A DNA stretch of 64,000 nucleotides from Komagataeibacter xylinus (GTDB lineage: Bacteria; Pseudomonadota; Alphaproteobacteria; Acetobacterales; Acetobacteraceae). The DNA lies in the NCBI RefSeq assembly GCF_009834365.1, contig NZ_CP041350.1:124001-188000 (forward strand), read 5' to 3'. Numbering within the stretch: the first letter of the stretch is position 1; every line of letters begins with the position of its first letter. The translations under genes were made by a program, and so were the position numbers. The notes under the pieces are model-generated. The model worked only from the letters and a program-made list of their open reading frames with translations. It was not told the DNA's origin and did not search any database. This document shows positions 45,474 to 54,065 of the stretch, in pieces.

Positions 45474-46877
45474 ATGTCCGCATACCCCTATCTCGCCCAC
45501 TGGAAAGAAGAGATCAGCCGGAGTCGGAACGCGATTTACATGACGCTGGCCGATGCCCTGGCGCTTTCCATCCGCAAGGGCGACCTGCGGGAAGGGGACA
45601 GGCTACCGCCACAGCGAACGATCGCAGAATATCTTGGCACCAATCTGACGACCGTGACCCGCGCCTTTACCGAGGCCCGCCGACGCGGTCTGATTGACGC
45701 AACGGTCGGGCGGGGCACTTTTGTGCGTGTCGGTGCGGGGGAAAGCCACTGGCGCCATACGGGACCGGCTGTGGTGGATCTGACCATGAACCTGCCGCCG
45801 ATCCCGCAGGATCCGCCGCTTCAGCGGCTTATCCAGAGCGATATTACGGCCATCCTGAAGCAGCAGGATCTGAACAGCCTGATGTCATACCGGGTGACGG
45901 GTGGCACTCTGGAGGAGCGCCAGCTTGGCGCGAAATGGATCGCGCCCGTGATCGGCCAGCGGCGAACGGACGAAATTCTTGTCTCACCGGGTGCCCAGAG
46001 CGCTCTGGCGGCCATTGTCAGCACCCATACCCAGCCCGGCGATGTCATTGTCACCGACCGTATTGCCTATCCGGGCATCCGGACCATAGCAGCGCAGTTT
46101 GACCTTATTCTGGTTGGTGTGGATAGCGACATGGAAGGCATGATGCCGGACCAGTTGGATCGGGTCTGCGCCGAACATCATCCCCGGCTACTTTACTGTA
46201 TCCCGACCATCCACAATCCCACCACGGCCACCATGTCGCTGCAAAGGCGCAGGGACATCCTGAAGGTCGCCCAGCGCCATCATCTGCATATTGCGGAAGA
46301 TGATCCCTACAGCCTGCTGATGGACAACCCGCTCCCGGCGCTGGCGGCCCTCGACCATAGCCGTGTCAGCTACGTGGCCACCCTCGCCAAGACGCTCAGC
46401 CCCGGCCTGCGCACGGCCTATGTTGCCCTGCCCAATGCGGACATGACCCGGCGCGTTACGGCAGCCATCCGGGCGATCGCGCTCACCAATGCCGGTCTGC
46501 TCAGCGCGCTCACGGCGCGATGGATGCAGACGGAGCAGGCGCATACAATCCTGCATGCCATCCGCAAGGAGCTGCGCCTGCGCCAGTCCATTGCCCGCAA
46601 GGTTCTGGGTGAGGGGCACTGCATGAACCCCGACGGCCCGCATGTGTGGCTGAAATTGCCGGACTGGTGGGGCAGTGCGGATTTTGTGGCGTATGCCCGC
46701 AGGCAAGGCCTGGCGCTGGTGCCCAGCACCGTTTTCACCATCAGCGGCGAGCCGCCGCAGCGGGCGCGCATTGCATTGGGCAGCGCACCGGATGCTGCAA
46801 GCCTTGAGGAATCCCTGCATGGCGTGCTGTCGGTCCTGCAACACAAACGCTCACCCGGCTTCGCTGATATTGTGTGA
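45474..46877 (+). CDS. MocR/GntR-type PLP-dependent regulator
   Basis: The ATG at 45474 gives 467 residues. An N-terminal GntR winged helix (LALSIRKGDLREGDRLPPQR, then IAEYLGTNLTTVTRAFTEAR) is fused to an aminotransferase fold. The PLP lysine lies in VATLAKTLSPGLRTAYV; IPTIHNPTTATMS matches the substrate/cofactor loop of fold-type I enzymes. MocR proteins sense amino compounds or PLP and usually control a neighbouring operon. The Nit1C cluster begins 340 bp downstream on the same strand, so it is the obvious candidate target. Confidence 0.9.
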   Translation: MSAYPYLAHWKEEISRSRNAIYMTLADALALSIRKGDLREGDRLPPQRTIAEYLGTNLTTVTRAFTEARRRGLIDATVGRGTFVRVGAGESHWRHTGPAVVDLTMNLPPIPQDPPLQRLIQSDITAILKQQDLNSLMSYRVTGGTLEERQLGAKWIAPVIGQRRTDEILVSPGAQSALAAIVSTHTQPGDVIVTDRIAYPGIRTIAAQFDLILVGVDSDMEGMMPDQLDRVCAEHHPRLLYCIPTIHNPTTATMSLQRRRDILKVAQRHHLHIAEDDPYSLLMDNPLPALAALDHSRVSYVATLAKTLSPGLRTAYVALPNADMTRRVTAAIRAIALTNAGLLSALTARWMQTEQAHTILHAIRKELRLRQSIARKVLGEGHCMNPDGPHVWLKLPDWWGSADFVAYARRQGLALVPSTVFTISGEPPQRARIALGSAPDAASLEESLHGVLSVLQHKRSPGFADIV

Positions 46878-47217
46878 CCTGCGCGCAGTGTCTGGAATCG
46901 ATCGGAACATCTGATTCCGGGGTGCGCCATGCGGGCATATGGAAAAACAAAAAGGCACTTCATTCACGACTGCGTGATTATAAAATCAAGCTAAAACAGA
47001 TTCTTATGGATGCCCCTTACGATTGTATGGTTGTCGTATATTTTTTGTATGTCTCTGTTTTGGCAGGATGGCGGCATGTGATCTGATTTGATCCGTTTGT
47101 ACCCTTTTCATGAGGCATATAATATTTTGGCTCTCTGCCATCCCGTGCCACGTTTGCCTCGGCAACACGGTCAGCCCCGGCTCCCTGCCGGAGACCGCAG
47201 CACACGGGAGAGATACC
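46878..47217. other. Leader region of the Nit1C cluster
   Basis: These 340 bp hold no gene. The first half is AT-rich (a T-rich run near 47040, TATTTTTTGTATG), which fits a promoter. No sigma-54 -24/-12 pair with the right spacing was found. Confidence 0.4.
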
Positions 47218-47700
47218 ATGCCGAAAGTCGAACACGCTCCGTACAAAGACGGCGACTGTTTCGTCAATTATGAAAACAAGGTCTTTGAGGACATCAAAGC
47301 CAAACCCGGCGAAAAAGCCCTCATAACCTTCCACACCGTCGCCAATGAAGGCTCGGTCGGGTTCGTAAACCTGCTGCAGGCCACCCGCCTGATCCGCAAG
47401 GGCTTCGAGACGTCGGTGCTGCTGTATGGGCCGGGCGTGACCCTTGGTGTGCAGCGCGGCTTTCCCCGTCTGGGCGACGAAGCCTTTCCGGGGCACATGA
47501 ACTGCAACAAGCAGATCGCAAAAATCCTCGAAGAGGGCGGCAAAGTCTATGCCTGCCGCTTCGCGCTTCAGGCCCTCTATGGCTACGGCGAGCAGAACCT
47601 GATCCCCGGCATCACGCCCATCAATCCGCAGGACGTGCTCGACATCATCCTGCTGGCCCGTCGCGACAACGCCTTCATCCTCAATACCTGGACCCTCTAA
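47218..47700 (+). CDS. nitB: MSMEG_0572/Sll0783-family protein (Nit1C, NitB)
   Basis: The ATG at 47218, preceded by GGGAGA, gives 160 residues. Recognisable parts are [36 protein letters not shown] and [20 protein letters not shown]. It belongs to the small DsrE-like protein family that always opens Nit1C clusters; in cyanobacteria the homologue Sll0783 responds to nitrogen starvation. Its biochemical role is unknown. It is 24 bp upstream of the nitrilase gene. Confidence 0.88.
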   Translation: MPKVEHAPYKDGDCFVNYENKVFEDIKAKPGEKALITFHTVANEGSVGFVNLLQATRLIRKGFETSVLLYGPGVTLGVQRGFPRLGDEAFPGHMNCNKQIAKILEEGGKVYACRFALQALYGYGEQNLIPGITPINPQDVLDIILLARRDNAFILNTWTL

Positions 47701-47724
47701 AGGCCGAAGGGAGGACCGCAAGCC

Positions 47725-48699
47725 ATGTCCCGTATCGTTCGCGCCGCAGCCATCCAGATCAGCCCCGTCCTTGGTGACGATGGTCTGGGGACTGCCCGGA
47801 AAGTCTGTCAGGCCATCCGCGAGGCCGCCGAAAAAGGCGTGAAACTGGCGGTCTTTCCTGAAACCTTCGTGCCCTATTACCCCTATTTCTCGTTCATCCA
47901 GCCGGCTTTCCGCTTCGGTGGGGAGCATCTGGAACTCTACGAACGCGCTGTCGTCATTCCCGGTCCGGTCACCGACATGGTGGCAGAGGCTGCGCGCCAG
48001 ACCGGCATGGTCGTCGTGCTGGGCGTAAACGAGCGCGATTTTGGCACGCTCTACAACACCCAGATTATCTTCGACGCTACGGGTGAAATCCTGCTCAAAC
48101 GCCGCAAGATCACGCCCACCTACCATGAGCGCATGGTCTGGGGGCAGGGCGATGGTTCCGGGCTGAAAGTGGTAGAGAGTGCGGTCGGTCGCATCGGCGC
48201 ACTGGCCTGCTGGGAGCATTACAATCCGCTCGCCCGCTACGCGCTGATGACCCAGCACGAGGAAATCCATTGCGCCCAGTTCCCCGGCTCGCTGGTAGGG
48301 CAGATATTTGCCGACCAGATGGAAGTCACCATCCGGCATCATGCGCTGGAATCCGGCTGCTTTGTGGTGAACGCTACGGGTTGGCTGACGGAAGAGCAGA
48401 TCAAGGAAATAGCGGGCGACCCTGCGCTGGAAGGGCCGCTGCGGGGTGGATGCTTCACGGCCATCGTCTCGCCTGAAGGGAAGCTGCTCGGCACACCGCT
48501 GACGGAAGGCGAGGGGATGGTGATTGCCGATCTTGATTTCGCTCTTATCACCAAGCGCAAACGGATGATGGACTCTGTAGGACATTATGCACGACCTGAA
48601 CTGCTTAGTCTGCTTCAGGATCGGCGGCCTGCCCGTACCGTTCATTACGTTGGTGAAGCCGATCCGGTTCCCACATCTACAGATGAGGCTGCGTCATGA
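47725..48699 (+). CDS. nitC: Nit6803-type nitrilase (NitC)
   Basis: A 324-residue nitrilase with the catalytic triad Glu46 (FPETFVP), Lys128 ([10 protein letters not shown]) and Cys162 ([10 protein letters not shown]). These match Nit6803 of Synechocystis and the nitrilases of Nit1C clusters. It converts nitriles to acids and ammonia. In work on cyanide-utilising bacteria, Nit1C clusters were linked to growth on cyanide as nitrogen source. It overlaps the radical SAM gene by four bases (ATGA). Confidence 0.94.
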   Translation: MSRIVRAAAIQISPVLGDDGLGTARKVCQAIREAAEKGVKLAVFPETFVPYYPYFSFIQPAFRFGGEHLELYERAVVIPGPVTDMVAEAARQTGMVVVLGVNERDFGTLYNTQIIFDATGEILLKRRKITPTYHERMVWGQGDGSGLKVVESAVGRIGALACWEHYNPLARYALMTQHEEIHCAQFPGSLVGQIFADQMEVTIRHHALESGCFVVNATGWLTEEQIKEIAGDPALEGPLRGGCFTAIVSPEGKLLGTPLTEGEGMVIADLDFALITKRKRMMDSVGHYARPELLSLLQDRRPARTVHYVGEADPVPTSTDEAAS

Positions 48700-49802
48700 C
48701 CATTCCGACGCTCGGTACACTTTCTGGTCGCAAGCTCGTTACCGATCTCCAGTCCTTTGGACTGCAGATCGGCGAGCAGACCGGCGGCATTGCCCGCAAG
48801 GGAGGCGCTGGTCCTTCGGATCACAAGACGATCACCATTGCGGGCCAGACCGTCATGGTTCCGGTCTATACGTCTGGCGCGCAGCATTCACCGTTTCAGG
48901 CCAGCCCGCCAGACCAGCACGGGACCAGCATGCTGCTACGCGATGGGCGGGCAGTAGGTACGATCCATTTCCCGGCTGCCCCGCGCTTTTACGGGCTGAG
49001 CACGACAGACGGTATTCCCTACTGGAAGATCGCGCTACTGCATGGCCGTGACACGCTGGCGACCACGGTGCACCAGACCTGCATCCGCTATGCCGACCGG
49101 CGCACATCCTGCCAGTTTTGCGCCATTGGCCAATCGCTGGAGGCGGACCGGACGATCGCTTACAAGACACCGGCGCAGCTTGCCGAAGTTGCCAAAGCTG
49201 CTGTGGAACTGGACGGCGTGCGCGACATGGTGCTGACGACCGGCACGCCCAATGTGGTTGATCGGGGTGCTGCCGTGCTGGCGGAGTCAGCGCGTGCCAT
49301 CAAGGCGGCGGTGGATCTGCCGCTTCAGGTTCAGTGCGAGCCGCCACGTGATCACGGCTGGTTCCAGCGTTTGCGGGAAGCCGGAGCCGATAGTCTGGGT
49401 ATGCATCTCGAAGCCGCTACGCAGGTAGTGCGTGAGAAGATCATGCCGGGCAAGGCCACGGTCAGCGTCGATCGCTATATGGACGCCTTTGCTTCCGCCG
49501 TACCGATCTTCGGGCGCGGGCAGGTTAATACCTACATTCTGGCAGGCCTTGGCGACAGCGCCGAAGATATTCTGGCTCTGGCTGAACGGCTGATCGCACT
49601 TGGGGTCTATCCCTTCGTGGTGCCGTTCGTACCCATTTCCGGCACACCGCTGGAAAATCACGCACCGCCTTCCGCCGACTTCATGAAGTCCGTACTCGCA
49701 CCGCTTGGGCGGATGTTGCGGGATGCGAACATGAAATCCACCGACATCCGCGCCGGGTGTGGCCGGTGTGGCGCCTGTTCCTCCCTTTCGGCTTACGAAT
49801 AA
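48696..49802 (+). CDS. nitD: MSMEG_0568-family radical SAM protein (NitD)
   Basis: A 368-residue radical SAM enzyme of the biotin-synthase-like kind. The cluster-binding cysteines are spaced Cys129-X9-Cys139-X2-Cys142 ([18 protein letters not shown]), not the usual CX3CX2C. A second cysteine group, Cys355, Cys358 and Cys361, is near the C-terminus and may hold an auxiliary cluster. Overlaps with the genes on both sides (ATGA and TAATG) show tight coupling. Its reaction is unknown. Confidence 0.92.
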   Translation: MTIPTLGTLSGRKLVTDLQSFGLQIGEQTGGIARKGGAGPSDHKTITIAGQTVMVPVYTSGAQHSPFQASPPDQHGTSMLLRDGRAVGTIHFPAAPRFYGLSTTDGIPYWKIALLHGRDTLATTVHQTCIRYADRRTSCQFCAIGQSLEADRTIAYKTPAQLAEVAKAAVELDGVRDMVLTTGTPNVVDRGAAVLAESARAIKAAVDLPLQVQCEPPRDHGWFQRLREAGADSLGMHLEAATQVVREKIMPGKATVSVDRYMDAFASAVPIFGRGQVNTYILAGLGDSAEDILALAERLIALGVYPFVVPFVPISGTPLENHAPPSADFMKSVLAPLGRMLRDANMKSTDIRAGCGRCGACSSLSAYE

Positions 49803-50365
49803 TGACAGCGATCCTCGAAGGCGTGGACGACCGCCCGTTCATCCCGACCGAATATGTCGTGCGGCTGGCCCGCACGCCGTGGGAACGGGCTGGCTACCAT
49901 GCGCTGCGCCGCGACGTGTTCTGCACCGAACAGCAGGTCTTTGCCGATGATGACCGGGACGCAATCGACGCGGTTGCCATTCCCATCATCGCGGCGTGCT
50001 GCATGGCGGGCATGCCGGACCGGGTGGTGGGCGCCGTGCGCATCCATGAAGCTGAGCCCGGCGTCTGGCGCGGCTCCCGTCTGGCCGTCCATGAAGACCA
50101 TCGCAAACTGGGACGGATCGGCGCGGAACTCATCCGCATGGCGGTCAGCACGGCGCACGGGCTTGGGGCCACGCGGTTCCTGGCCCAGGTACAGGAACAG
50201 AACGTGCTGTTCTTCCGTCGCCTGTACTGGAAAAGCCTTGGAGCCATGACCCTGCATGGGCTGCCACATCACGACATGCAGGCCGACCTCTCACGCTATC
50301 CGGCGCATGGTCAGGATCAGACCTGGCTGCTGCGCCCGCAGCCCCGTAACCGGCAGGTGGCATGA
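49802..50365 (+). CDS. nitE: MSMEG_0567-family N-acetyltransferase (NitE)
   Basis: A 187-residue GNAT-fold protein. The acetyl-CoA loop region reads GSRLAVHEDHRKLGRIGAEL (the R/Q-x-x-G-x-G/A pattern), followed by FLAQVQEQNVLFFRRLYWKSLG. It presumably N-acylates a cluster intermediate. The start overlaps the nitD stop (TAATG), and its stop overlaps nitF (ATGA). Confidence 0.9.
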   Translation: MTAILEGVDDRPFIPTEYVVRLARTPWERAGYHALRRDVFCTEQQVFADDDRDAIDAVAIPIIAACCMAGMPDRVVGAVRIHEAEPGVWRGSRLAVHEDHRKLGRIGAELIRMAVSTAHGLGATRFLAQVQEQNVLFFRRLYWKSLGAMTLHGLPHHDMQADLSRYPAHGQDQTWLLRPQPRNRQVA

Positions 50366-51336
50366 TGGCACACGAACTGACGACACTGCTGCGCACGCTT
50401 CGACACGGTCGGGCCCTTGCGGGCAAGCAGGATATTGCCGAAACCGTCGCAATTCTTGGTCGGGACACAAGCGATGGTATCCGCCTAGGAGATGACTGCG
50501 CCGCCATACCGGATGGCGATGGCTATCTCCTGCTGGCCAGCGAGGGGTTTCAGGACAGCTTTGTCCGCTCAATGCCGTGGTTTGCCGGGTATTGCGGCGT
50601 GATGGTCAATATCAGTGACATCGCGGCGATGGGCGGTCGCCCTGTAGCTGTAGTGGACGCGCTGTGGAGCGATACGTCCGAGGCGGCCGCGTCCATTCTG
50701 ACTGGTCTGCATGAAGGTGCGCGCACCTATGGCGTGCCGGTTGTCGGCGGCCATACCAACATGCGCAGCACCCATAATTCGCTGTCAGTCGCGATCCTTG
50801 GCCGTGCCCGTCATCTGCTGACCAGTTTCGATGCCCGACCGGGCGAAGTCCTGATCGCCGCCATCGACCTGCGCGGCCGCTGGCACGACCCGCACCCGTT
50901 CTGGGATGCCAGTTCCGCACTGTGTCATACTGAGGGGGCGGCACGCCTTCGAGATGATCTCGATCTCTTGCCCGGCATTGCCGAGGACGGGTTGAGCCGC
51001 GCTGCCAAGGATATCAGCATGGCCGGACTGCTGGGCACCGCGCTCATGCTGGCCGAATGTTCGGGTATCGGCATGACCATCACGCTCGATGACATTCCAC
51101 GTCCCGACGATGCACCAATGGAACGCTGGCTGTCCGCATTCCCCAGCTATGGCTATCTGCTGACAGCCCGGCCCGAGGATGCCCGGGCAATTATCGCACG
51201 TTTTCAGGCACGCGGGATCACTGCCGCCATCATCGGACAGTGCGATATGACACGACGCCTTGATATCATATGGGACGGGGAGAAAGAAACCTTCTGGGAT
51301 CTCGCCCGGACGCCGCTCATGGGGTTTGTGTCATGA
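50362..51336 (+). CDS. nitF: Sll0787-family AIR-synthase-like protein (NitF)
   Basis: A 324-residue PurM-fold protein: RLGDDCAAIPDGDGYLLLAS is an ATP/metal-binding segment, then NISDIAAMGGRPVAVVDALW and GVPVVGGHTNMRS. PurM-like enzymes activate amides or carboxylates with ATP (AIR synthase, ThiL, HypE, SelD). HypE dehydrates a thiocarbamate to a nitrile, a telling precedent next to a nitrilase, but this is only analogy. It overlaps both neighbours by four bases. Confidence 0.9.
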   Translation: MMAHELTTLLRTLRHGRALAGKQDIAETVAILGRDTSDGIRLGDDCAAIPDGDGYLLLASEGFQDSFVRSMPWFAGYCGVMVNISDIAAMGGRPVAVVDALWSDTSEAAASILTGLHEGARTYGVPVVGGHTNMRSTHNSLSVAILGRARHLLTSFDARPGEVLIAAIDLRGRWHDPHPFWDASSALCHTEGAARLRDDLDLLPGIAEDGLSRAAKDISMAGLLGTALMLAECSGIGMTITLDDIPRPDDAPMERWLSAFPSYGYLLTARPEDARAIIARFQARGITAAIIGQCDMTRRLDIIWDGEKETFWDLARTPLMGFVS

Positions 51337-52511
51337 GTCTGTCCATTGGCATCCTGACCCATTCGACCAATCCGCGCGGTGGTGTGGTGCACGGCATGGC
51401 GCTGGCGGAAGCCCTGTGTGACGCGGGCCATGACGCAACGCTGATTGCGCCGGATGTAACCGGGGCCGGTTTCTTCCGCACGCCCCGCTGCGCCACAAAC
51501 TGCATCCCGGCCGTGCCTGAGACCGACCTGCCAACGCTGGTGGAACGCCGCATTGGCGAGATCAGGGACGCCCTGCGTGGGCAGCATTTTGACGTGCTGC
51601 ATGCGCAGGACCCGATCAGCGCCAATGCACTGGCCGAACTGGTGGAAGAGGGACGGATACCGGGCTTTGCCCGCACGGTCCACCATCTTGACCATTTCAC
51701 GCACCCGGTCCTTGCCGCGCGGCAGGAACGGGGGATCAGGGCGGCGGCCGAACTGTTTACCGTCAGCACAATGTGGGAAGATGTCCTGCGCAACGACCAT
51801 GGCCGCGAAGCCCCGGTCGTGGGCAACGGGGTTGATCCCGTGCGCTTTTCGCCCGTAGAAACCGCGCACGATGCCACGTTGCGGGCGCGGTATCATCTGC
51901 CTGCGGGCCAGCGCCTGATCCTGTCCGTGGGCGGGATCGAGCGGCGCAAGAACACGTTGCAACTGCTCGACGCATTTCTGGCCCTTCGCCGCGAGCGGCC
52001 TGATGTGCATCTGGTGGTAGCAGGCGGGGCCTCGCTGCTGGATCATTCCACCTACCGCACCCGGTTCATGGCGCGTCTGCGCGAAAGCGGTGCGGCCGAT
52101 CATGTCACCATTACCGGGCCGGTTGCGGATGAGGACATGCCTTCATTCTACCGGCAGGCGGACGTGCTGGCCTATCCATCCGTAACCGAAGGGTTCGGGC
52201 TGTGCCCGCTGGAAGCCCTGGCCTGCGGCACGCCTGTTATTGTGCCGGCAATCACACCTTTCACGGAGCATTTTTCGGCAACGGATGCGCTGTGGTGCCA
52301 ACCGGCGCGCCCCGACACCTTGTTCATGGCGTTGCGCGACGCCCTGCGCGTCGAAAGCCGTGACCATTTCCGGGCTAGCGGCCCCGCAGCGGCCCGCCGT
52401 TTCGACTGGAGCCACGTCGCCAGTCGGCACCTCCCCGCATATCGGTGTCTGGCAACGCGGTCGCGCACTGATGCCATTGCTTCAGGAGCTCTTTCACCAT
52501 GCCCGAAATGA
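51333..52511 (+). CDS. MSMEG_0565-family glycosyltransferase
   Basis: A 392-residue GT-B glycosyltransferase of the GT4 kind. The N-terminal Rossmann half opens SIGILTHSTNPRGGVVHGMA. The C-terminal half has LSVGGIERRKNTLQLLDAF, the donor-sugar motif EGFGLCPLEALACGTPVI and a final helix. The ATG at 51333 overlaps the nitF stop. It suggests that the cluster product, or a carrier, is glycosylated. Confidence 0.9.
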   Translation: MSLSIGILTHSTNPRGGVVHGMALAEALCDAGHDATLIAPDVTGAGFFRTPRCATNCIPAVPETDLPTLVERRIGEIRDALRGQHFDVLHAQDPISANALAELVEEGRIPGFARTVHHLDHFTHPVLAARQERGIRAAAELFTVSTMWEDVLRNDHGREAPVVGNGVDPVRFSPVETAHDATLRARYHLPAGQRLILSVGGIERRKNTLQLLDAFLALRRERPDVHLVVAGGASLLDHSTYRTRFMARLRESGAADHVTITGPVADEDMPSFYRQADVLAYPSVTEGFGLCPLEALACGTPVIVPAITPFTEHFSATDALWCQPARPDTLFMALRDALRVESRDHFRASGPAAARRFDWSHVASRHLPAYRCLATRSRTDAIASGALSPCPK

Positions 52512-52786
52512 CCTTTCGTGTGCGCTGGCCCGATGGGAAGGAGACTGACTGTTACTCCCCGTCGCTGGTCATAAGGGACCACTTCACGCCCGGTCAGGAT
52601 TATCCGGTCCGGGAGTTTCTTGAAAAGGCGGACACCGCCCTGACGGACGCCAGCGAGCGGGTTCGCGCCCGCTACGGCTTCCCATGCAGCCGCGCCCTTG
52701 GCCAGCTTCAGGCCATAAGGCAGGCCGGTGCGCCTTTTCTGAACCAGTCCGACGCGCAGGTGCGCGTCCTGTCTTTCAGTTATTGA
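52499..52786 (+). CDS. nitG: MSMEG_0570-family small protein (NitG)
   Basis: A 95-residue protein of the MSMEG_0570 nitrogen-starvation-response family: MTFRVRWPDGKETDCYSPSL, then VREFLEKADTALTDASERVR. It overlaps the glycosyltransferase gene by 13 bp. Function unknown. The assignment of the symbol nitG rests on cluster order. Confidence 0.82.
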   Translation: MPEMTFRVRWPDGKETDCYSPSLVIRDHFTPGQDYPVREFLEKADTALTDASERVRARYGFPCSRALGQLQAIRQAGAPFLNQSDAQVRVLSFSY

Positions 52787-52802
52787 AACGAAAAGAACGA
52801 CC

Positions 52803-54050
52803 ATGACACAGAACGAGAAAAGCATCCCCGTTATCATCGTGGGCGGCGGACAGGCCGGGCTCTCCATGAGCTGGTATCTCTGCCGCGAGAAAGTGGAGCA
52901 CATCGTCTTTGAGGCAAAGACGGCCTGCCATTCGTGGGACGATGAACGCTGGGACAATTTTTGCCTGGTCACACCCAACTGGCAGTGCGAACTTCCCGGT
53001 CATCCCTACAAGGGGAAAGACCCGCACGGCTTCATGGTGAAGCAGGAAATTATTGACTACGTGAAGGGCTTTGTCGCCTCCTTCAATCCGCCCCTGCGCG
53101 AGCACACAGCCGTTACCTCCATCACCCGCCATGAAGGTGGTGGCTATCGCGTGGTGGCAGGTGGTGAGACGTGGCACGCGAAGCATGTGGTCATCGCATC
53201 GGGCGCGTATCAGGATGCGGTGATCCCCGGTTACGCCAGCGCGATCGACCCTGCCATCCATCAGGTTCACTCGCAGGATTACCGCAACGCGGCCCAGCTG
53301 CCTGAAGGGGCTGTGCTGGTCGTGGGCAGCGGCCAGTCCGGCGCGCAGATTGTCGAGGACCTGTTCCTTGAAAAACGCAAGGTCCACCTTTGCGTCGGCT
53401 CCGCCCCGCGCGTCTCGCGCTTCTACCGTGGCCGCGACGTGGTGGACTGGCTTGCGGACATGCATTTCTATGATCTGACGGTGGATAATCACCCCCTGCG
53501 TGACGGCGCACGCGACAAGACCAATCATTACGTCACGGGCCGAAATGGAGGCCATGATCTTGATCTGCGGCTCTTTGCCAAGGAGGGCGTGGGCCTGCAT
53601 GGCACGCTTGAGACCATTCGTGACGAAATCGCGCACTTCGCGCCGGATCTTGCGGAAAACCTTGATGATGCGGACAAGACCAATGCCGATATCAAGAAAT
53701 CCATTGACGCCTACATTGCTCGTGAAGGGATTAGTGCTCCCACCGAAGCGCCCTATGTACCCGTCTGGGAGCCCGATGGTAGCAACGCGCCACTGGACCT
53801 GAAGGCCGCGGGCATCACCTCGATCGTCTGGTGCATTGGCTTCCGACCGAACTATCGCTGGATTGACGTGCCGGTCTTCAACGGGGCCAACAAGCCGGTC
53901 TGGCATCGCGGCGTGACCGACGCGCCGGGATTCTACTTCCTCGGCCTGCCGTGGCTGCACACATGGGGATCGGGACGGTTCTCCGGTGTCTCGCGTGATG
54001 CGGCGTGGCTGGCCAGCCAGATCACCGGCAAAGACGTGCCCGTAGCCTGA
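52803..54050 (+). CDS. nitH: MSMEG_0569-family flavin-dependent oxidoreductase (NitH)
   Basis: A 415-residue flavoprotein resembling class B monooxygenases (trimethylamine/YUC-like). The FAD loop is VIIVGGGQAGLSMSWYL (residues 10-26) and the NADPH loop VLVVGSGQSGAQIVEDLF lies near residue 177. It likely oxidises an amine or sulfide intermediate. It lies 16 bp after nitG. The C-terminal FYFLGLPWLHTWGSGRFSGV is typical of the family. Confidence 0.92.
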   Translation: MTQNEKSIPVIIVGGGQAGLSMSWYLCREKVEHIVFEAKTACHSWDDERWDNFCLVTPNWQCELPGHPYKGKDPHGFMVKQEIIDYVKGFVASFNPPLREHTAVTSITRHEGGGYRVVAGGETWHAKHVVIASGAYQDAVIPGYASAIDPAIHQVHSQDYRNAAQLPEGAVLVVGSGQSGAQIVEDLFLEKRKVHLCVGSAPRVSRFYRGRDVVDWLADMHFYDLTVDNHPLRDGARDKTNHYVTGRNGGHDLDLRLFAKEGVGLHGTLETIRDEIAHFAPDLAENLDDADKTNADIKKSIDAYIAREGISAPTEAPYVPVWEPDGSNAPLDLKAAGITSIVWCIGFRPNYRWIDVPVFNGANKPVWHRGVTDAPGFYFLGLPWLHTWGSGRFSGVSRDAAWLASQITGKDVPVA

Positions 54051-54065
54051 ACGGAGGTAAGCGCC

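Noticed and set aside
46878..47217. A sigma-54 promoter ahead of the Nit1C cluster, expected for nitrogen control
   Set aside because: TTGGC and GC elements near 47130 have the wrong spacing (8 rather than about 11 between GG and GC).
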